The notes below the pieces were generated by a model, which was not told the DNA's origin, did no database searches, and saw only the letters and a program-made list of their open reading frames with translations. The translations under genes and the position numbers were made by a program. Positions 52,845 to 63,866 of a stretch of 64,000 bases of DNA are shown here, one piece after another; position 1 is the first letter of the stretch; each line of letters opens with the position of its first letter. The stretch covers positions 16,034,718-16,098,717 of the forward strand of contig JAJHZJ010000014.1 in assembly GCA_023548195.1 (NCBI GenBank), written 5' to 3'. The DNA is from Bettongia penicillata ogilbyi. Its lineage: Eukaryota > Chordata > Mammalia > Diprotodontia > Potoroidae.

Positions 52845-53080
52845 CGATTTCAGTTCAAGAACCACTTCTTCAGGAAGTATTTTATGATACCCACAGTTGT
52901 TAATGCCCTTCTCTCTAAAGTTGCCTTCTATCTACTCCACATTTGTACATATCCTGATGTAGCTTTCTTAAGAACTTTTTTGAACTTTTTTTTAATATTC
53001 CCAGGACTAAGCATACATAGTTCCTGGCATATATCAAGTTCTTACTAAATGCTTGCTGATTGATTGACTAAGAAAAAAAA
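52845..53080 (+). mobile_element. L2/CR1-type LINE 3' end
   Basis: TTCAGGAAGTATTTTATGATACCC, GCCTTCTATCTACTCCACATTTG, and the ending CCCAGGACTAAGCATACATAGTTCCTGGCATATATCAAG...ACTAAATGCTTGCTGATTGATTG. Confidence 0.65.
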
Positions 53081-54219
53081 TTGTCATAAAGATAACTCTT
53101 CTGGTTCCGCAAATTAAAAACCCTTTAACAGGGTTTCCATTAGAAAATGCCTTTTCAGTTTGAACTTTTCAGTTCAAATCAATAGCAATCTATGAAATAT
53201 AGCACTGAAAATAGCATTGAAAAAACATTTATGAATTCCATGCCCCAGAGAAACTTTTTTCAGAAAGTAAGAGAAATTTATAGGATAAAAATAATCAAGT
53301 TTCAAAAATGAAGAAACATTACAAGAACGCTAAATTGTCTTTACTTACCAGAAATGGTATGAATTGTAAAGTGTATGATGAGTCATTTGTACTAAAATAA
53401 CTCAAAATCAGAGACAATGGTATTAATTCGATTTCTTGGGGGGCAGAATTGGCCTCCTAATTTATTCTCTCTTCCTTGTTTGAATGAAATCTCATTAGAT
53501 TTTCCCTTAGGGTTGAAAAGTTAACTACCACCAAGTCAGATTAGATCACAGACCCAGAAATAAATCAAATATCAGATACAAAACAGGCTATTTCTCTAAG
53601 TAGATTTTATTCATGTTTTATTCATAACAGATAATTATGATTAGATGTACCGTCCAACTTCAGTAATTCACGAAGATCAATCATATAATTCTGTCAAACA
53701 TACACGTATTCTACCCTAGATGCATGTCCAGAATGTTCATTAATTCCCAAGTGAGAATTGTGGATATAGTATCTGGAGGCAGATTGTAACTTATGTCCTA
53801 TTAATGAGTGCCATATCATAGTAATAGAATTTGAACTAAACAGAGAAAGTTCTATGCTGAATGTAGCACATGACTAACATGTTCACACTGACAAAAACAG
53901 AAGTATATGCTTTACTGCAACCAATTATATATTAATGAGTTCTATGCTGCTGGTCCTTCCTATCACATGGGGGACCCAGAGTAAACAATCTTACCCCTTT
54001 GATTCTATGATAACTGGATGAGACCAAGATTTTCAGACCAATTCTTTTAATTAACACATATTGCGTACCTAGATCCTGGGGAAGTGTAAGACTTTTATGA
54101 AGTTCAACATTTGCATTCAGCTCAACTCCTAGAGTTTCAAACACAACTACTATTGATACCCTTCTCCCTCATGCTCTACAAAGTTGATTTTCTTAAGACT
54201 GAGTAAAGATCGGTTAAAT
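53081..54219. other. Unassigned
   Basis: AT-rich, no family or exon recognised. The minus-strand 70-codon frame at 53932-54144 has no motif. Confidence 0.5.
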
Positions 54220-54625
54220 TGGAGTGTTTAAGCCCTTCACAAATTGACCCTAACTAAACACTTTCCTGAACTTCATGTTCCATTTCTTACTTCCATTTCC
54301 TCTCTCCATCCTTTTCCATCAACTTTCCTCCATTCTTGGAATACACTCTTTCCACATCTCCACCTCTTAGAATCCCTAAGCGCATTGAAGCTTCAACTTG
54401 GATCCTTTCTATATCAGGTATTTCCAAGTTTGCTACCCCCACAAGAATGTGTCCATTTTGTATTTGTTTAGCTTATACTTAAATATGTGCATGTTATCTT
54501 CCTCAATAGAATGTAGGATCCTTGAGAGCATGGAGAAGTTCATTATTTTCTTCGTACCCCTAGCTCCTAGCACAGTGCTTGGGAGATAATAGGCCCTTAA
54601 CAAATGCTTGTTAATTATTAATTAA
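54220..54625 (+). mobile_element. L2/CR1-type LINE 3' end
   Basis: CTTCTTGGAATACACTCTTTCC-like coding wording, then AGAATGTAGGATCCTTGAGAGCATGG and CTCCTAGCACAGTGCTTGGGAGATAATAGGCCCTTAACAAATGCTTG, the standard 3' ending. Confidence 0.65.
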
Positions 54626-54939
54626 CTGAGTTTGCTCTTCTACTAGAATGGAAAAATAGAGACAAGCTGAATACCTTTAGCAGAAATACTGAAGAATACT
54701 CAGAAAAAAAGAGACTTTGAGTCTTGAATACTAGAAGTGCATATTCTTACTTAAATCATAAAAAGTTCATTAGGGAAAGGTAAGAGTATGCTAAAGAAAA
54801 CTTTTTAGAATTCTGTCTGGAGTTTTAGAGGGAAATAGTGATCAACAATAGGACCTACCCACTTTAAATTAATTCAGTTCTTTAGGTCTAGAAGGATTAA
54901 ATCACTGAATTAAAGAAATTATGGATGTAATATCTATAT

Positions 54940-55209
54940 TACTATCCATTTGTAGATTCTATCTGTATTTGCTGAAGAATTATAGTAAATAAGAAGAGGC
55001 ACAGATAAAATGGAGACTGACAAATGTTACTCTGATTTTCAAATAGGACAAAAAAGTGAATTTCAGAAATCATAGATTAGTTAGTTCTATGTTAATCCCT
55101 GGAAAAATTCTGGAAAGGATTATTTCTGTACAATAATTATCAGAAAAAGTCTTCATTCAAATTGCTGCAGGGTCACAAGTCATGAGGAACTAGCATAAGT
55201 TCATTTAAG
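54940..55209 (+). mobile_element. CR1/L3-like RT fragment
   Basis: TTAGTTAGTTCTATGTTAATCCCTGGAAAAATTCTGGAAAGGATTAT and GCTGCAGGGTCACAAGTCATGAGG look like the region before the RT core of a CR1-type LINE. Interrupted by L1-D at 55220. 54626-54939 is unassigned. Confidence 0.35.
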
Positions 55210-55219
55210 AAGTCATGTC
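55210..55219. repeat. Target-site duplication, left copy, of L1-D
   Basis: AAGTCATGTC, identical to 58233-58242. Confidence 0.75.
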
Positions 55220-55235
55220 TAGGGCATGAAAGCCT

Positions 55236-57850
55236 CACAATCCAGTGCAGAAAGGCAGAGACAGTCAACCAAGACTTCTCAGATCATAATGCAATAAAAT
55301 CCATATGTAATAAAAGGCTATGGAAAGATAGACCAAAAATTAATTGGAAACTAAATAATCTAATCCTAAAGAAGGAGTCGGTTAAACAACAAATCATAGA
55401 AACAATCAACAACTTCATTCAAGAGAATGACAATAATGAGACAATCTTATAGGATCAAATAGTGGAAGCTTTATATTTTTGAATGTCTACATGAATAAAA
55501 TAGGGAAAGAGGAGATTCGTGAATTGGGCATATAGCTGAAAAAGCTTAAAAAAAGAACAAATTGATAATCCCCAAGTAAATACCAAATTAGAAATACTGA
55601 AAACCAAAGGAGAGATTAATAAAACTGAAATTAAGAAAACTATTGAACTAATAAATAAAACAAAGAGTTGGCTTTATGAAAAAAATCAATAAAATTGATA
55701 AACCTTTGGTCAACTTGGTTAAAAAAAAAAGAAGAAAACCAAATTACCAATATCAAAAATGAAAAGGGTGATCTCATCTCCAATGAGGAGGCAATTAAAA
55801 CAATAATTAGACATTATTTTGCCCAACTTTATGCCCTTAAATTCGACAATCTAAATGGGATGGATGATTATTTTAAAAAGTATAAATTGCCAAGATTAAG
55901 GAAAGAGAACGTTGAATACTTAAACAGCCCCATCTCAGAAAAAGAAATTCAACAAGCCATCAATGAACACCCTAGGAAAAAATCTCCAGGGTCAGATGAA
56001 TTTACAAGTGAATTCTGTCAAATATTTAAAGAATAGTTAATTCCAACACTATATAAACTATTTGGGAAAATTGGGGAAGAAAGAGTCCTCCCAAATTCTT
56101 TTTATGATACAAATATGGTTTTGATACCTAAAACAGGAAGAGACAAAACAGAGGAAGAAAATTATAGACCACTTTCTCTAATGAATATAGATGCTAAAAT
56201 TTTAAATAAGATTTTAGTGAAAAGAGTAGACCAATTTATCATGAGAATAATACATTATGATCAGGTAGGATTTATACCAGGAATTCAGGGCTGGTTCAAT
56301 ATTAAGAAAGGTGTTAGCATTTTTGATCATATCAACAACAAACCTCACAGAAACCACATGATTATCTCAATAGATGCAGAAAAAGCTTTTGACAAAATAC
56401 AACACCCACTCCTATTAAAAACACTGGAGATCATAGGAATAAAGGGAACTTTCCATAAAATAATAAGCAGTATCTATCTAAAACCTTCAGCAAGCATTAT
56501 ATGCAATGGAGTTAAGCTAGATGCATTTCCAATAAGATTAGGGGTGAAACACAGATGTCCATTATCACCACTGTTATTCAATATGATACTAGAAATGTTG
56601 ACTATAGCAATTAGAGAAGATAAAGAAATTGAAAGAATTAGAATAGGCAAAGAAGAAACTAAGGTATCACTCTTTGCAGATGATATGATGATATACTTAG
56701 AGAATCCCAAAGATTCAAGTAAAAAACTACTTGAAATAATAAACAACTTTGGCAAAGTTGCAGGTTACAAAATAAACTCACACAAATCTTCTGCATTTCT
56801 ATATATTACTAAGAAAGCCCAACAGCAAGAGATAGAAAAAGAAATCCCATTTAAAGCTAGGGTAGACATTAAAAAATATTTGGGAGTCTACCTACCAAAA
56901 CAAATCCAGGGACTATATGAACACAAGTACAAGATACTTTTCACACAAATGAAGTCAGATCTAAGTGGAAAAACATCAGTCACTCATGGATAGGCCAAAC
57001 CAATATAATAAAAATAACAATTCTACCTAAATTAATTTACTTATTTAGTGCCACACCAATCAAACTATCTGATAATTATTTTCTAGAGCCGGAAAAAATA
57101 ATATCAAAATTCATTTGGAAGAACAAAAGGTCCAGAATAGCAAGGGAACCAATGAAAAGAAATGCTAGCAAAGATGGCCTAACTCTACCAGATCTCAAAT
57201 TGTATTATAAAATAGCAATTATCAAAACCACTTCATACTGGCTAAGAAACAAAAGGGTAGACAAGTGGAATAATCAAGGTACTCAAGACACAGTAGGCAA
57301 TGAATATAGTGATCTACTCTTTGATAAACTCAAGGACCCCAGCTTCTGAGATAAGAACTCACTGTTTGACAAAACTTGCTGGGAAAACTGGATAAAAGTG
57401 TGGTGGAAACTAGGCATAGATCAATGCCTGACACCGAACACCGAACATGAAGTCTAAATGGATACATGATCTAGGTATAAAAATTGATACTATGGACAAA
57501 TTGGTGGAGCAAGGAATAGTGTACTTATCAGATTTATGGAGAAGGGAAGAATTTTTGACTAAGGAAGAGATAGAAAGTATTATGAAGTGCAAGATGGATA
57601 ATTTTGACTACATTAAACTGAAAAGTTTTTGCACAACCAAACCCAATGTAGCCAAGATTCAGAAAACTGGGAAAGAATTTTTGCAGTTAGTGTCTGTGAT
57701 AAAGGCCTCATTTCTAAAATATATAGAGAACTGAGTCAAATATACAAGAACACAAGTCATTTCCCAATTGGTAAATGGTCAAAGGATATGAACAGGCAGT
57801 TTTCAGAGGAAGAAATTAAAGATATTTATAGTCATATGAAAAGATGTTCT
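55236..57850 (+). pseudogene. L1-D ORF2 remnant (endonuclease end, RT, C-terminal part)
   Basis: Opens with the EN tail containing SDH (about 55279). A 113-codon open part (55695-56036) holds the linker and [12 protein letters not shown] 292-codon open part (56115-56993) is the RT core, with [45 protein letters not shown] and the catalytic box [10 protein letters not shown] (about 56668-56697), in which both Asp are intact. Frameshifts near 56040, 56975 and 57350 and stops separate it from the C-terminal pieces 57152-57349 and 57447-57734. Catalytic residues are present but the ORF is broken. Confidence 0.85.
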
Positions 57851-58134
57851 ATACTACAGTGTGCTAATTTTTTCTGGTAGACTTGGAACTTCATTGCAAT
57901 GCAAGGACTTTAAAAAATTCCCCATTTAAGGCAAAATGCCTTCCACATCCAGAGAAAGAACTATGGAATTCAATCACAGAATGTAGCAGATCATTTTCTT
58001 TTGTATTATGTTTTGGTTTGTTATATGATTTCTCCCATTCATTTTAATTCTTCTACACAGCATGACTATAGTGAAAATGTATTTAATAGGAATGTATGTG
58101 TAGAACCTGTATAAAATTGTATGCTGTCTCAGAG

Positions 58135-58162
58135 AGGGGAGGGGGGAGGGGGAGGAGAGGGG
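58135..58162 (+). other. G-quadruplex-type tract in L1-D 3' UTR
   Basis: GGGGAGGGGGGAGGGGGAGG then AGAGGGG: five G-runs with one- to three-base loops. Counterpart of 13498-13521 in L1-A. Confidence 0.75.
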
Positions 58163-58232
58163 AAAAAATCTAAGTTATATAGTAGTGATTGTAGAACATC
58201 AAAAATAAATAAAATTAATAAAAAAAAATTTT

Positions 58233-58242
58233 AAGTCATGTC
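58233..58242. repeat. Target-site duplication, right copy, of L1-D
   Basis: AAGTCATGTC after the A-rich tail. Pairs with 55210-55219. Confidence 0.75.
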
Positions 58243-59357
58243 AAAGGACTTCTAGTTAAGATAATGACATGTAAGTTTGGAAAGGAGACCATTTCTCCCA
58301 CAAATGACCTGGAAAATATCTGAAAAGGGCCCCAGATGGAGAAAATCAAAGAGAAATAGAAGTAAACTCTTCTACCTAATTCAGAATAACACTAAAACAG
58401 AAATAAACGATTTTTCCCGGTAGAGAACGACACAAGCCAAGAAGCCAGCAAAAATTGGGGGGAAAATTTTACCAAGGAAGCATAACTATTATTTAGTTAT
58501 CCATGCTAAAGATTATGGGGCTTGGAAGACAGGTCATGCCAGAGAAATCAGTTTAAAGTCTGGACAACAGGAATAAATCCATTAAACATTCTGAATGGTG
58601 GTTGTGAGCCAGTAGGAGAATCACTATTCAGAGGTTAAAGCCAGATCCTGATTCTGATTCTGATCTGTCAGAACAGAAGCCTGGATAGAGTTATAAATAC
58701 CCTTATGCAGGGAGACAGGGCTCAAACATGAATCTTTTAGAGTGTAGGAACCATAGCAAAAGACAAGGCCGACTAAGTACTTGGGTTCCTGCAGATGTCA
58801 TGAGATCAGAATAATATTCAACATTTGGTGTGGTCTGTCAAGAACATAATGGTTCCATTGGAATGGAACCAATTTCTGATTGAGTATGGCAAAATAACAG
58901 AGATGGGCTAATGTAACAATTGGCAGTGGGCCACCCAAGAACAAAAACTAGAAATATAAGTAAACAGAAGAAAACACCAAAAGCAATGAAAAAATATTAT
59001 GGGTTAATAAAAGATCAATAAATTGACCCAGAACAGTAACTCCAGAACAAATATAAGCAAAGCTTCAAAGGAAAAATACAGATCTCGGTTATAAGGTATG
59101 TAAGAGATGCTGGAAGAAATAAAGCAAAATGGGGGGGGGGGGAGTTAGGAAAAGCTATAGAAAAAAATTGCAAAGGGAATAAAAAGCCTAGGGGGAAAAG
59201 GTAGAAACCTAACCCTAATATGATATTCCTTGAAAAATATAATGAACAAACAGAATCCAATGATTCCCTGAACAACATGAAATGCTAGAACAAAACAAAA
59301 AGACTGAATAATAGAAGAAAATATAAGGTATTTCAATTATTTTTTTTAAATGACATA
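58243..59357 (+). mobile_element. Ancient L1/HAL1 5' region
   Basis: ACTTCTAGTTAAGATAATG resembles a worn L1 start, and the following 1 kb has the adenine-rich 5' UTR to ORF1 character (AAAGCAATGAAAAAATATTATGG, TAAAGCAAAATGG). A G12 homopolymer occurs at 59131-59142. Assignment is by overall look. Confidence 0.35.
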
Positions 59358-60144
59358 GAAAGGAGGAGGAGCCAAGATGGCAGAGAAAGATAGGGAATCA
59401 TCTGAGCTCTCCCAAATTTCCCTCCAAACAACTTTAAGTAACAACCTCAAAACAAATTTTGGAGAGGCAAAACCCATATAAGGACAGAGTGAAACAATTT
59501 TTAAGCCGAAGACAACTTATAAGGTCAGCAGGAAGTCTATCACACTGTGGTGAGAGCTCAGGCCAAGCCACAGGAAATGATTAGCAAGCCTTAGAGGTGA
59601 GTGAATCAGCTGAGGCAAAGGCTGCTTCTGAAGCTCTCAGTCAACAGATGATAAAGGGGTTGACAACTGGAAATTACAGGGGTCCTTTTGCTGACGCTGT
59701 GTGCTGGATTCTGTTGTATTATCCATACTCAGATCCAAGTGGCAGTCCTGGGTCATAATCCCAAAGTGGCAAGAAGCACTAGCACACTAGAGCTTGCCGC
59801 CACAGGGGAGCAGGGGCTCTGGTCACAGTTCTAGGATAGAAAAGAGTGCTTGGGGTTGCTTACCGACTAGAACACGGGCCAGGAGAGGAGTGAACACACC
59901 TCTGTTTAAATCATACCAATTTGGAAGAGCTGAAAGCTTAAAGACTCCCAGAACTAGTTCTGAAAAACAGATGCACCAAAAAACCTGAAGCTTGAGGCTT
60001 GAGAGAATGCCCCCTCCACCATGGGAGAGAGCCCCAACTTTAAATATGAACTCAAGATACAAAAAATAAATAAAATTCAAGAAACAGACTGGAAAAAAAA
60101 ATGAGAAAACCACAAAGAGATTCTGACCACAGAAAGTTACCATG

Positions 60145-60471
60145 GTGGTATGGGGCAGCTAGGTGGTGCAGTGGATAGAGCCCCAGTGCAGGAGTCAGGA
60201 GGATCTGAGTTCAAATCTCACCTCAGACACTTGACACTCACTAGCTGTGTGACCTTGGGCAAGTCACATAATCCCAATTGCCTCATCCTGGGTCATCTCC
60301 AGTCATCCTGATGAATATCTAATCACTGGATTCAGATGGCTCTGGAGGAGAAGTGAGACTGGTGACCTGCACAGCCCTCCCTCACTCAAAACAAAGTCAA
60401 ATGCAAGTCATGTCATTATTTCTCTGATAGCATAGTCTTCTTTGTCAACAAAGGACAAACACATACACACC
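60145..60471 (+). mobile_element. Full-length tRNA-derived SINE (MAR1-like) in HAL1-D ORF1
   Basis: GGGGCAGCTAGGTGGTGCAGTGGATAGAGC (A-box region), GAGTTCAAATCTC (B box, GTTCAAATC at 60209-60217), CTAGCTGTGTGACCTTGGGC, then a LINE-like tail CAGCCCTCCCTCACTC, CATGTCATTATTTCTCTGATAGCATAG. A 6-bp ACCATG at 60139-60144 and 60469-60474 may be the TSD. Pol III transcription would start at the tRNA-like head. Confidence 0.8.
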
Positions 60472-60862
60472 ATGAAAGGAAGACCAAAACATGAACTCAC
60501 AAGAAAACAGCAAAGTGAAAACTACCACATCCAAAGTCTCAAAGAAAGATGTGAATTGGTCTCAATTCAAAAATAGAAATCCTAAAATAGCCCAAAAAGG
60601 ATTTTAAAATCAAATAAGAGAGGTAGAGGAAAAATTGGGGAAAGGAAATGACAGTGATGCAAGAAAATTATGAATAAAAAATCCACATCTTGGTAAAGGA
60701 GGCACAAAGACTACTAAGGAAAATAACACTTTAAAAACATAATAGACCAAATGGTAGAAGAGACACAAACATTCACTGAAGAGAACATCTTCCAAAATAG
60801 ATTTGGCCAAATAGAAAAAGATGTACAAAATTCACTGAAGAAAAGAGCTACTTAAGAAGTTG

Positions 60863-61039
60863 GAGCAGAAGCAAGAGATCATTGTATACAATAACAGCAA
60901 TATTGTTTTAAGAACAACTTTGAGCAACTTTAAATCATTTTGACTATTATAAACAATCAAATTAACTACAAAGGACATGTGAAGGAAGATACTATCTGTG
61001 TCCAGAGAAAGAACTGATAATAGAAGTATATGTAGAATG

Positions 61040-61078
<39 letters not shown>

Positions 61079-61310
61079 TTGTGTCTAATGCTGTAGCCAT
61101 CTCTAGGATGGGGGTGGGGAGTGGTCAGGGAAGAAAAAAAGAAAAAATTAAAAAATTTATATGATAACTTCATTATGTATTTTAAAATAGCAAATTGTAT
61201 ATAATAGATTTGTAGTTTTACTTGCAAACATCTTTTTTTTATTATACTATACTATGGAAATGTTCAATTTATTCCATAAATTTAAAATAAGATAAATAAA
61301 AATTAAAAAA
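60863..61310 (+). mobile_element. L1 3' tail inserted in HAL1-D
   Basis: AGAGATCATTGTATACAATAACAGCAATATTG, GTCCAGAGAAAGAACTGATAATAGAAGTATATG, (CA)n at 61044-61077, then an A/T-rich tail. The order matches L1 3' sequence at 38000-38160. Confidence 0.65.
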
Positions 61311-61346
61311 TCAGATCTGAGCAAGTGGAAGCTGATGACTCCATGA

Positions 61347-61351
61347 AACAT
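61347..61351. repeat. 5-bp target-site duplication, left copy
   Basis: AACAT, repeated at 61823-61827 directly after the LTR. Confidence 0.7.
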
Positions 61352-61822
61352 TGTAGTGTCAATGCAATACTCACAGAGCCCACGGCACCCACGAATATCA
61401 TGGCACAATTCAGAATCACGAAATACCACAGACTCTCTACATGGAAGGCAGAACTAAAACATTTATTTAGACCCAAATTCATCATAGCAACAAAAATGTA
61501 TACACAGTAATAATGCCGAGGAATACACCATCTCCAAGCCTTACCCCTACTGGGCTTCCCATAAACCAGATCCATTACACTTCTCACAAGCAGGCTCTCT
61601 TAAACAAAATCACAAGAAGTTACAAAATCACTCACACTCCCCAGAAGCCTGCATCCTTCCTAGCTCTGACTGCTCTCGAGACTTAACTTCCTCTCAGCTC
61701 TGCTCTAGGTCTGTCTCTTCCAGTTCCACTCATTCAATAAACTCCTCCCACCATAGGCTTCATGTGACTTAATGGGCTTATTAACGAATAGGAAAGATTT
61801 TCCAATTCAAATTACCACTACA
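61352..61822 (-). mobile_element. Solo LTR with 7-bp terminal inverted repeats and 5-bp TSD
   Basis: 471 bp, TGTAGTG...CACTACA. TSD AACAT on both sides, and the flanks rejoin the HAL1-D ORF1 exactly. AATAAA on the minus strand near 61460 (plus-strand ATTTATTTAG) is the poly(A) signal, with about 110 bp of R/U5 after it. A 5-bp TSD excludes the 4-bp class I pattern; class III or another group is possible. Related to 4395-4807. Confidence 0.8.
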
Positions 61823-61827
61823 AACAT
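61823..61827. repeat. 5-bp target-site duplication, right copy
   Basis: AACAT. Pairs with 61347-61351. Confidence 0.7.
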
Positions 61828-62319
61828 TAAGAAGCAATAAAAGAAAATCAAAAGTATGAAAGAATACATGAAAAATGTTAAATGTTTCACTGGAAAAACA
61901 ATTGACCTAGAAAAGTGATCCAGGAGAAATAATTTGAGAATTATTGGACTACCTGAAAGCAATAATTTTAAAAAGAGCCTAGACATTTATCTTTCAAGAA
62001 ATTATCAAGGAAAAAAACCCTGCTATTCTAGAATTGGAAGATAAAATAGAAAATGAAAAAATCCACCGATCACCCCCTGAAAGATTCCCAAAATGAAAAT
62101 TCCCAGGATTATTATAGTCAAATTCCAGAGTTTGCACGTCAAAGAGAAAATATTACAAGCAGCCAGAAAGATACAATCCAAATATTGTGGAGCCACAGTC
62201 AGTATAACATTTAAAAGATTCTACTTTAAAGGATTAAAGGTATTGGAGTATGATGTCCCAGAGGGCAAAGGAACTAGAAGAAGGGGGAAGGGAGAAGTAG
62301 AATGCATTTAATTAATAGT

Positions 62320-62985
62320 GAGTTACAGTATTTTTTCATGTGACTATACATTGCTTTGATTTTTGACCAATTATTAGTTGGGGAATAACTCTTATTTTAT
62401 AATCTTTTTTATAAATTTGACTCAATTTTCTATATATTTGAGAAATGAGGTCTTTATAAGAAAAACATACTACAAAATTTTTCAGTTATGAATACTAATA
62501 GTATTTCCTCTATCCTATTCCTCCCTGCCATTTATCTCATTCTCTCCTTTTACCCAATCTGTCCTTGAAAATGTCTTCCTTCTGACCACCACCTCCCACA
62601 ATCCACTCTCTTTCTATAACCCAACCTTCCCTCTTACTTTCCTATAGAGTAAGAGAGATTTCTTCACCCAACTTAGTGTATATGGTATTCACTCTTTGAG
62701 TTAATTCCAACGAGAGTAAGGTCAAGTCTGCCTCCCCCATTTTCCCCTCCATTGTAAGTTATTTCATGCCTCTTCTATGTGAGATAATTTATCTCATTCT
62801 ACCTCTCCCTTCCCCCTTCTCCCAGTGCATTATTCTTTCTCACCCCTTAATTTTTTTTAGATAATCATTCTATTAGATTCAACTCACACCTCTGCCCTCT
62901 ATGGATAGTTGTTCTAACTGCCCTAATAGTGAAAAGTTCTTAGGAATTACAAGTATCCTCTTCCCATGCAGGAATGTAAGCTGTC
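62320..62985 (-). mobile_element. Minus-strand L1 pieces (ORF2 3' block and inter-ORF region)
   Basis: 62340-62460 carries GACCAATTATTAGTTGGGG, TATATATTTGAGAAATGAGGTC (ORF2 3' region). From 62490 the plus strand is pyrimidine-rich with CTTCCTTCTGACCACCACC, TCCCTTCCCCCTTCTCCCAG, matching 26980-27290 of L1-E (inter-ORF). Two separate origins or one internally deleted copy. Confidence 0.6.
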
Positions 62986-63045
62986 CCTTATGATTTCTTT
63001 TTTCTGTTTATCTTTTTATCCTTTTCTTGAGGCTTGTACTGCTAA

Positions 63046-63420
63046 CAGCCAGGAAGTTAGAATAGCAAGAACCCAGTCAGATTTATGTAAGAATAAAACT
63101 GACCAGATTTATTAGAACCAGAAGGAGAAATGAAAATAGAATCCACCAATCACCTCCTGCAAGAAAATCAAAACTGAAAATTCCTGTTATAGCCTAAATT
63201 CATAACTTTCATGTCAAAGAACAAAAATACTGTCAACAGCCAGGAAGTTAGCAAGAACCCACAGTCAAATTCATGTGCCACAACTACCAGGAGAGAAAAC
63301 CTTGGAATACAATTGTTAAAAAGGCACATGATAATGCTGTACAATTAAGTATAATTTACCCTTCAAAACTGAAGGGGAAAACTTCAAAACGGGGGGAGGG
63401 GGGAAGACCTTAAATAAAAT
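63046..63420 (+). mobile_element. Old L1/HAL1 ORF1 C-terminal fragment with a local duplication
   Basis: AGAACCAGAAGGAGAAATGAAAATAGAATCCACCAATCACCTCCTGCAAG is the ORF1 segment before the CTD. AACAGCCAGGAAGTTAG occurs twice (about 63045 and 63234), each followed by AGCAAGAACCCA. Decayed. Confidence 0.55.
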
Positions 63421-63663
63421 ACTTTTAAGCATTCATGCTAAAAAGAAATCCAAACACAAGTCAAAAGAAATGCAGAAAGGTGCATACATTTGAGCAATTG
63501 TAACAGATTTAATAATGGTGCTTCATTTACATGAGCAGAGGAAGCAAGTATTCCTTTAGAGTCACACTATACACAAGGGTCCTAGGCAGAGTAAAGTGTT
63601 AACACAGGGCCACAGTGTTTTTGTAAGTTTCAGGAGAGGAAAGACAAAGGAAGACAAGGGATA

Positions 63664-63866
63664 GGAAAGAAGGCAGGCAGGCAGGCAGGAAGAAAGGAAG
63701 GAGGGAAGAAGGAAGGAAGGAAGGAAAGAAGGAAGGAAGGAAGGAAGGAAGGAAGGAAGGAAGGAAGGAAGGAAGGAAGGAAGGAAGGAAGGAAGGAAGG
63801 AAGGAAGGAAGGAAGGAAGGAAGGAAGGAAGGAAGGAAGGAAGGAAGGAAGGAAGGAAGGAAGGAA
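63664..63866 (+). repeat. (GGCA)n-(GGAA)n microsatellite, about 200 bp
   Basis: Four GGCA units (63672-63688), a degenerate GGAA/GAAA part, then an uninterrupted GGAA run of about 34 units to 63866. Directly next to a MIR tail. Confidence 0.95.

Larger units (their letters stand above)
55220..58232 (+). mobile_element. L1-D: 5'-truncated L1 with TSD
   Basis: 3.0-kb L1 starting inside the endonuclease and running through RT, the C-terminal part and 3' UTR to a poly(A)-rich end (AAATAAATAAAATTAATAAAAAAAA). Bracketed by AAGTCATGTC. It is the best-preserved ORF2 source in the window, but it has an internal deletion near 57850, where the C-terminal coding region joins the 3' UTR. Confidence 0.85.
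59358..62300 (+). mobile_element. HAL1-D/L1 5' UTR and ORF1, triply interrupted
   Basis: Starts AGGAGGAGCCAAGATGGCAGAG (from 59361), 5' UTR to about 60070, then ORF1 in pieces: 60075-60144, 60472-60862, 61311-61351 and 61823-62285. The gaps are a SINE, an L1 tail and a solo LTR. ORF1 blocks are in the order coiled coil, RRM-like (TTATTGGACTACCTGAAAGC), CTD (ATCACCCCCTGAAAG). Many stops; whether ORF2 followed cannot be told, since unrelated minus-strand L1 follows. Confidence 0.7.

Noticed and set aside
60145..60230. tRNA-like sequence with A and B boxes
   Set aside because: It is the head of a SINE with a LINE-like tail, not a tRNA gene; no cloverleaf acceptor stem.
61303..61587. 94-codon minus-strand open frame near the LTR at 61352
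   Set aside because: Lies across LTR R/U5 and ORF1 flank; no protein similarity recognised.
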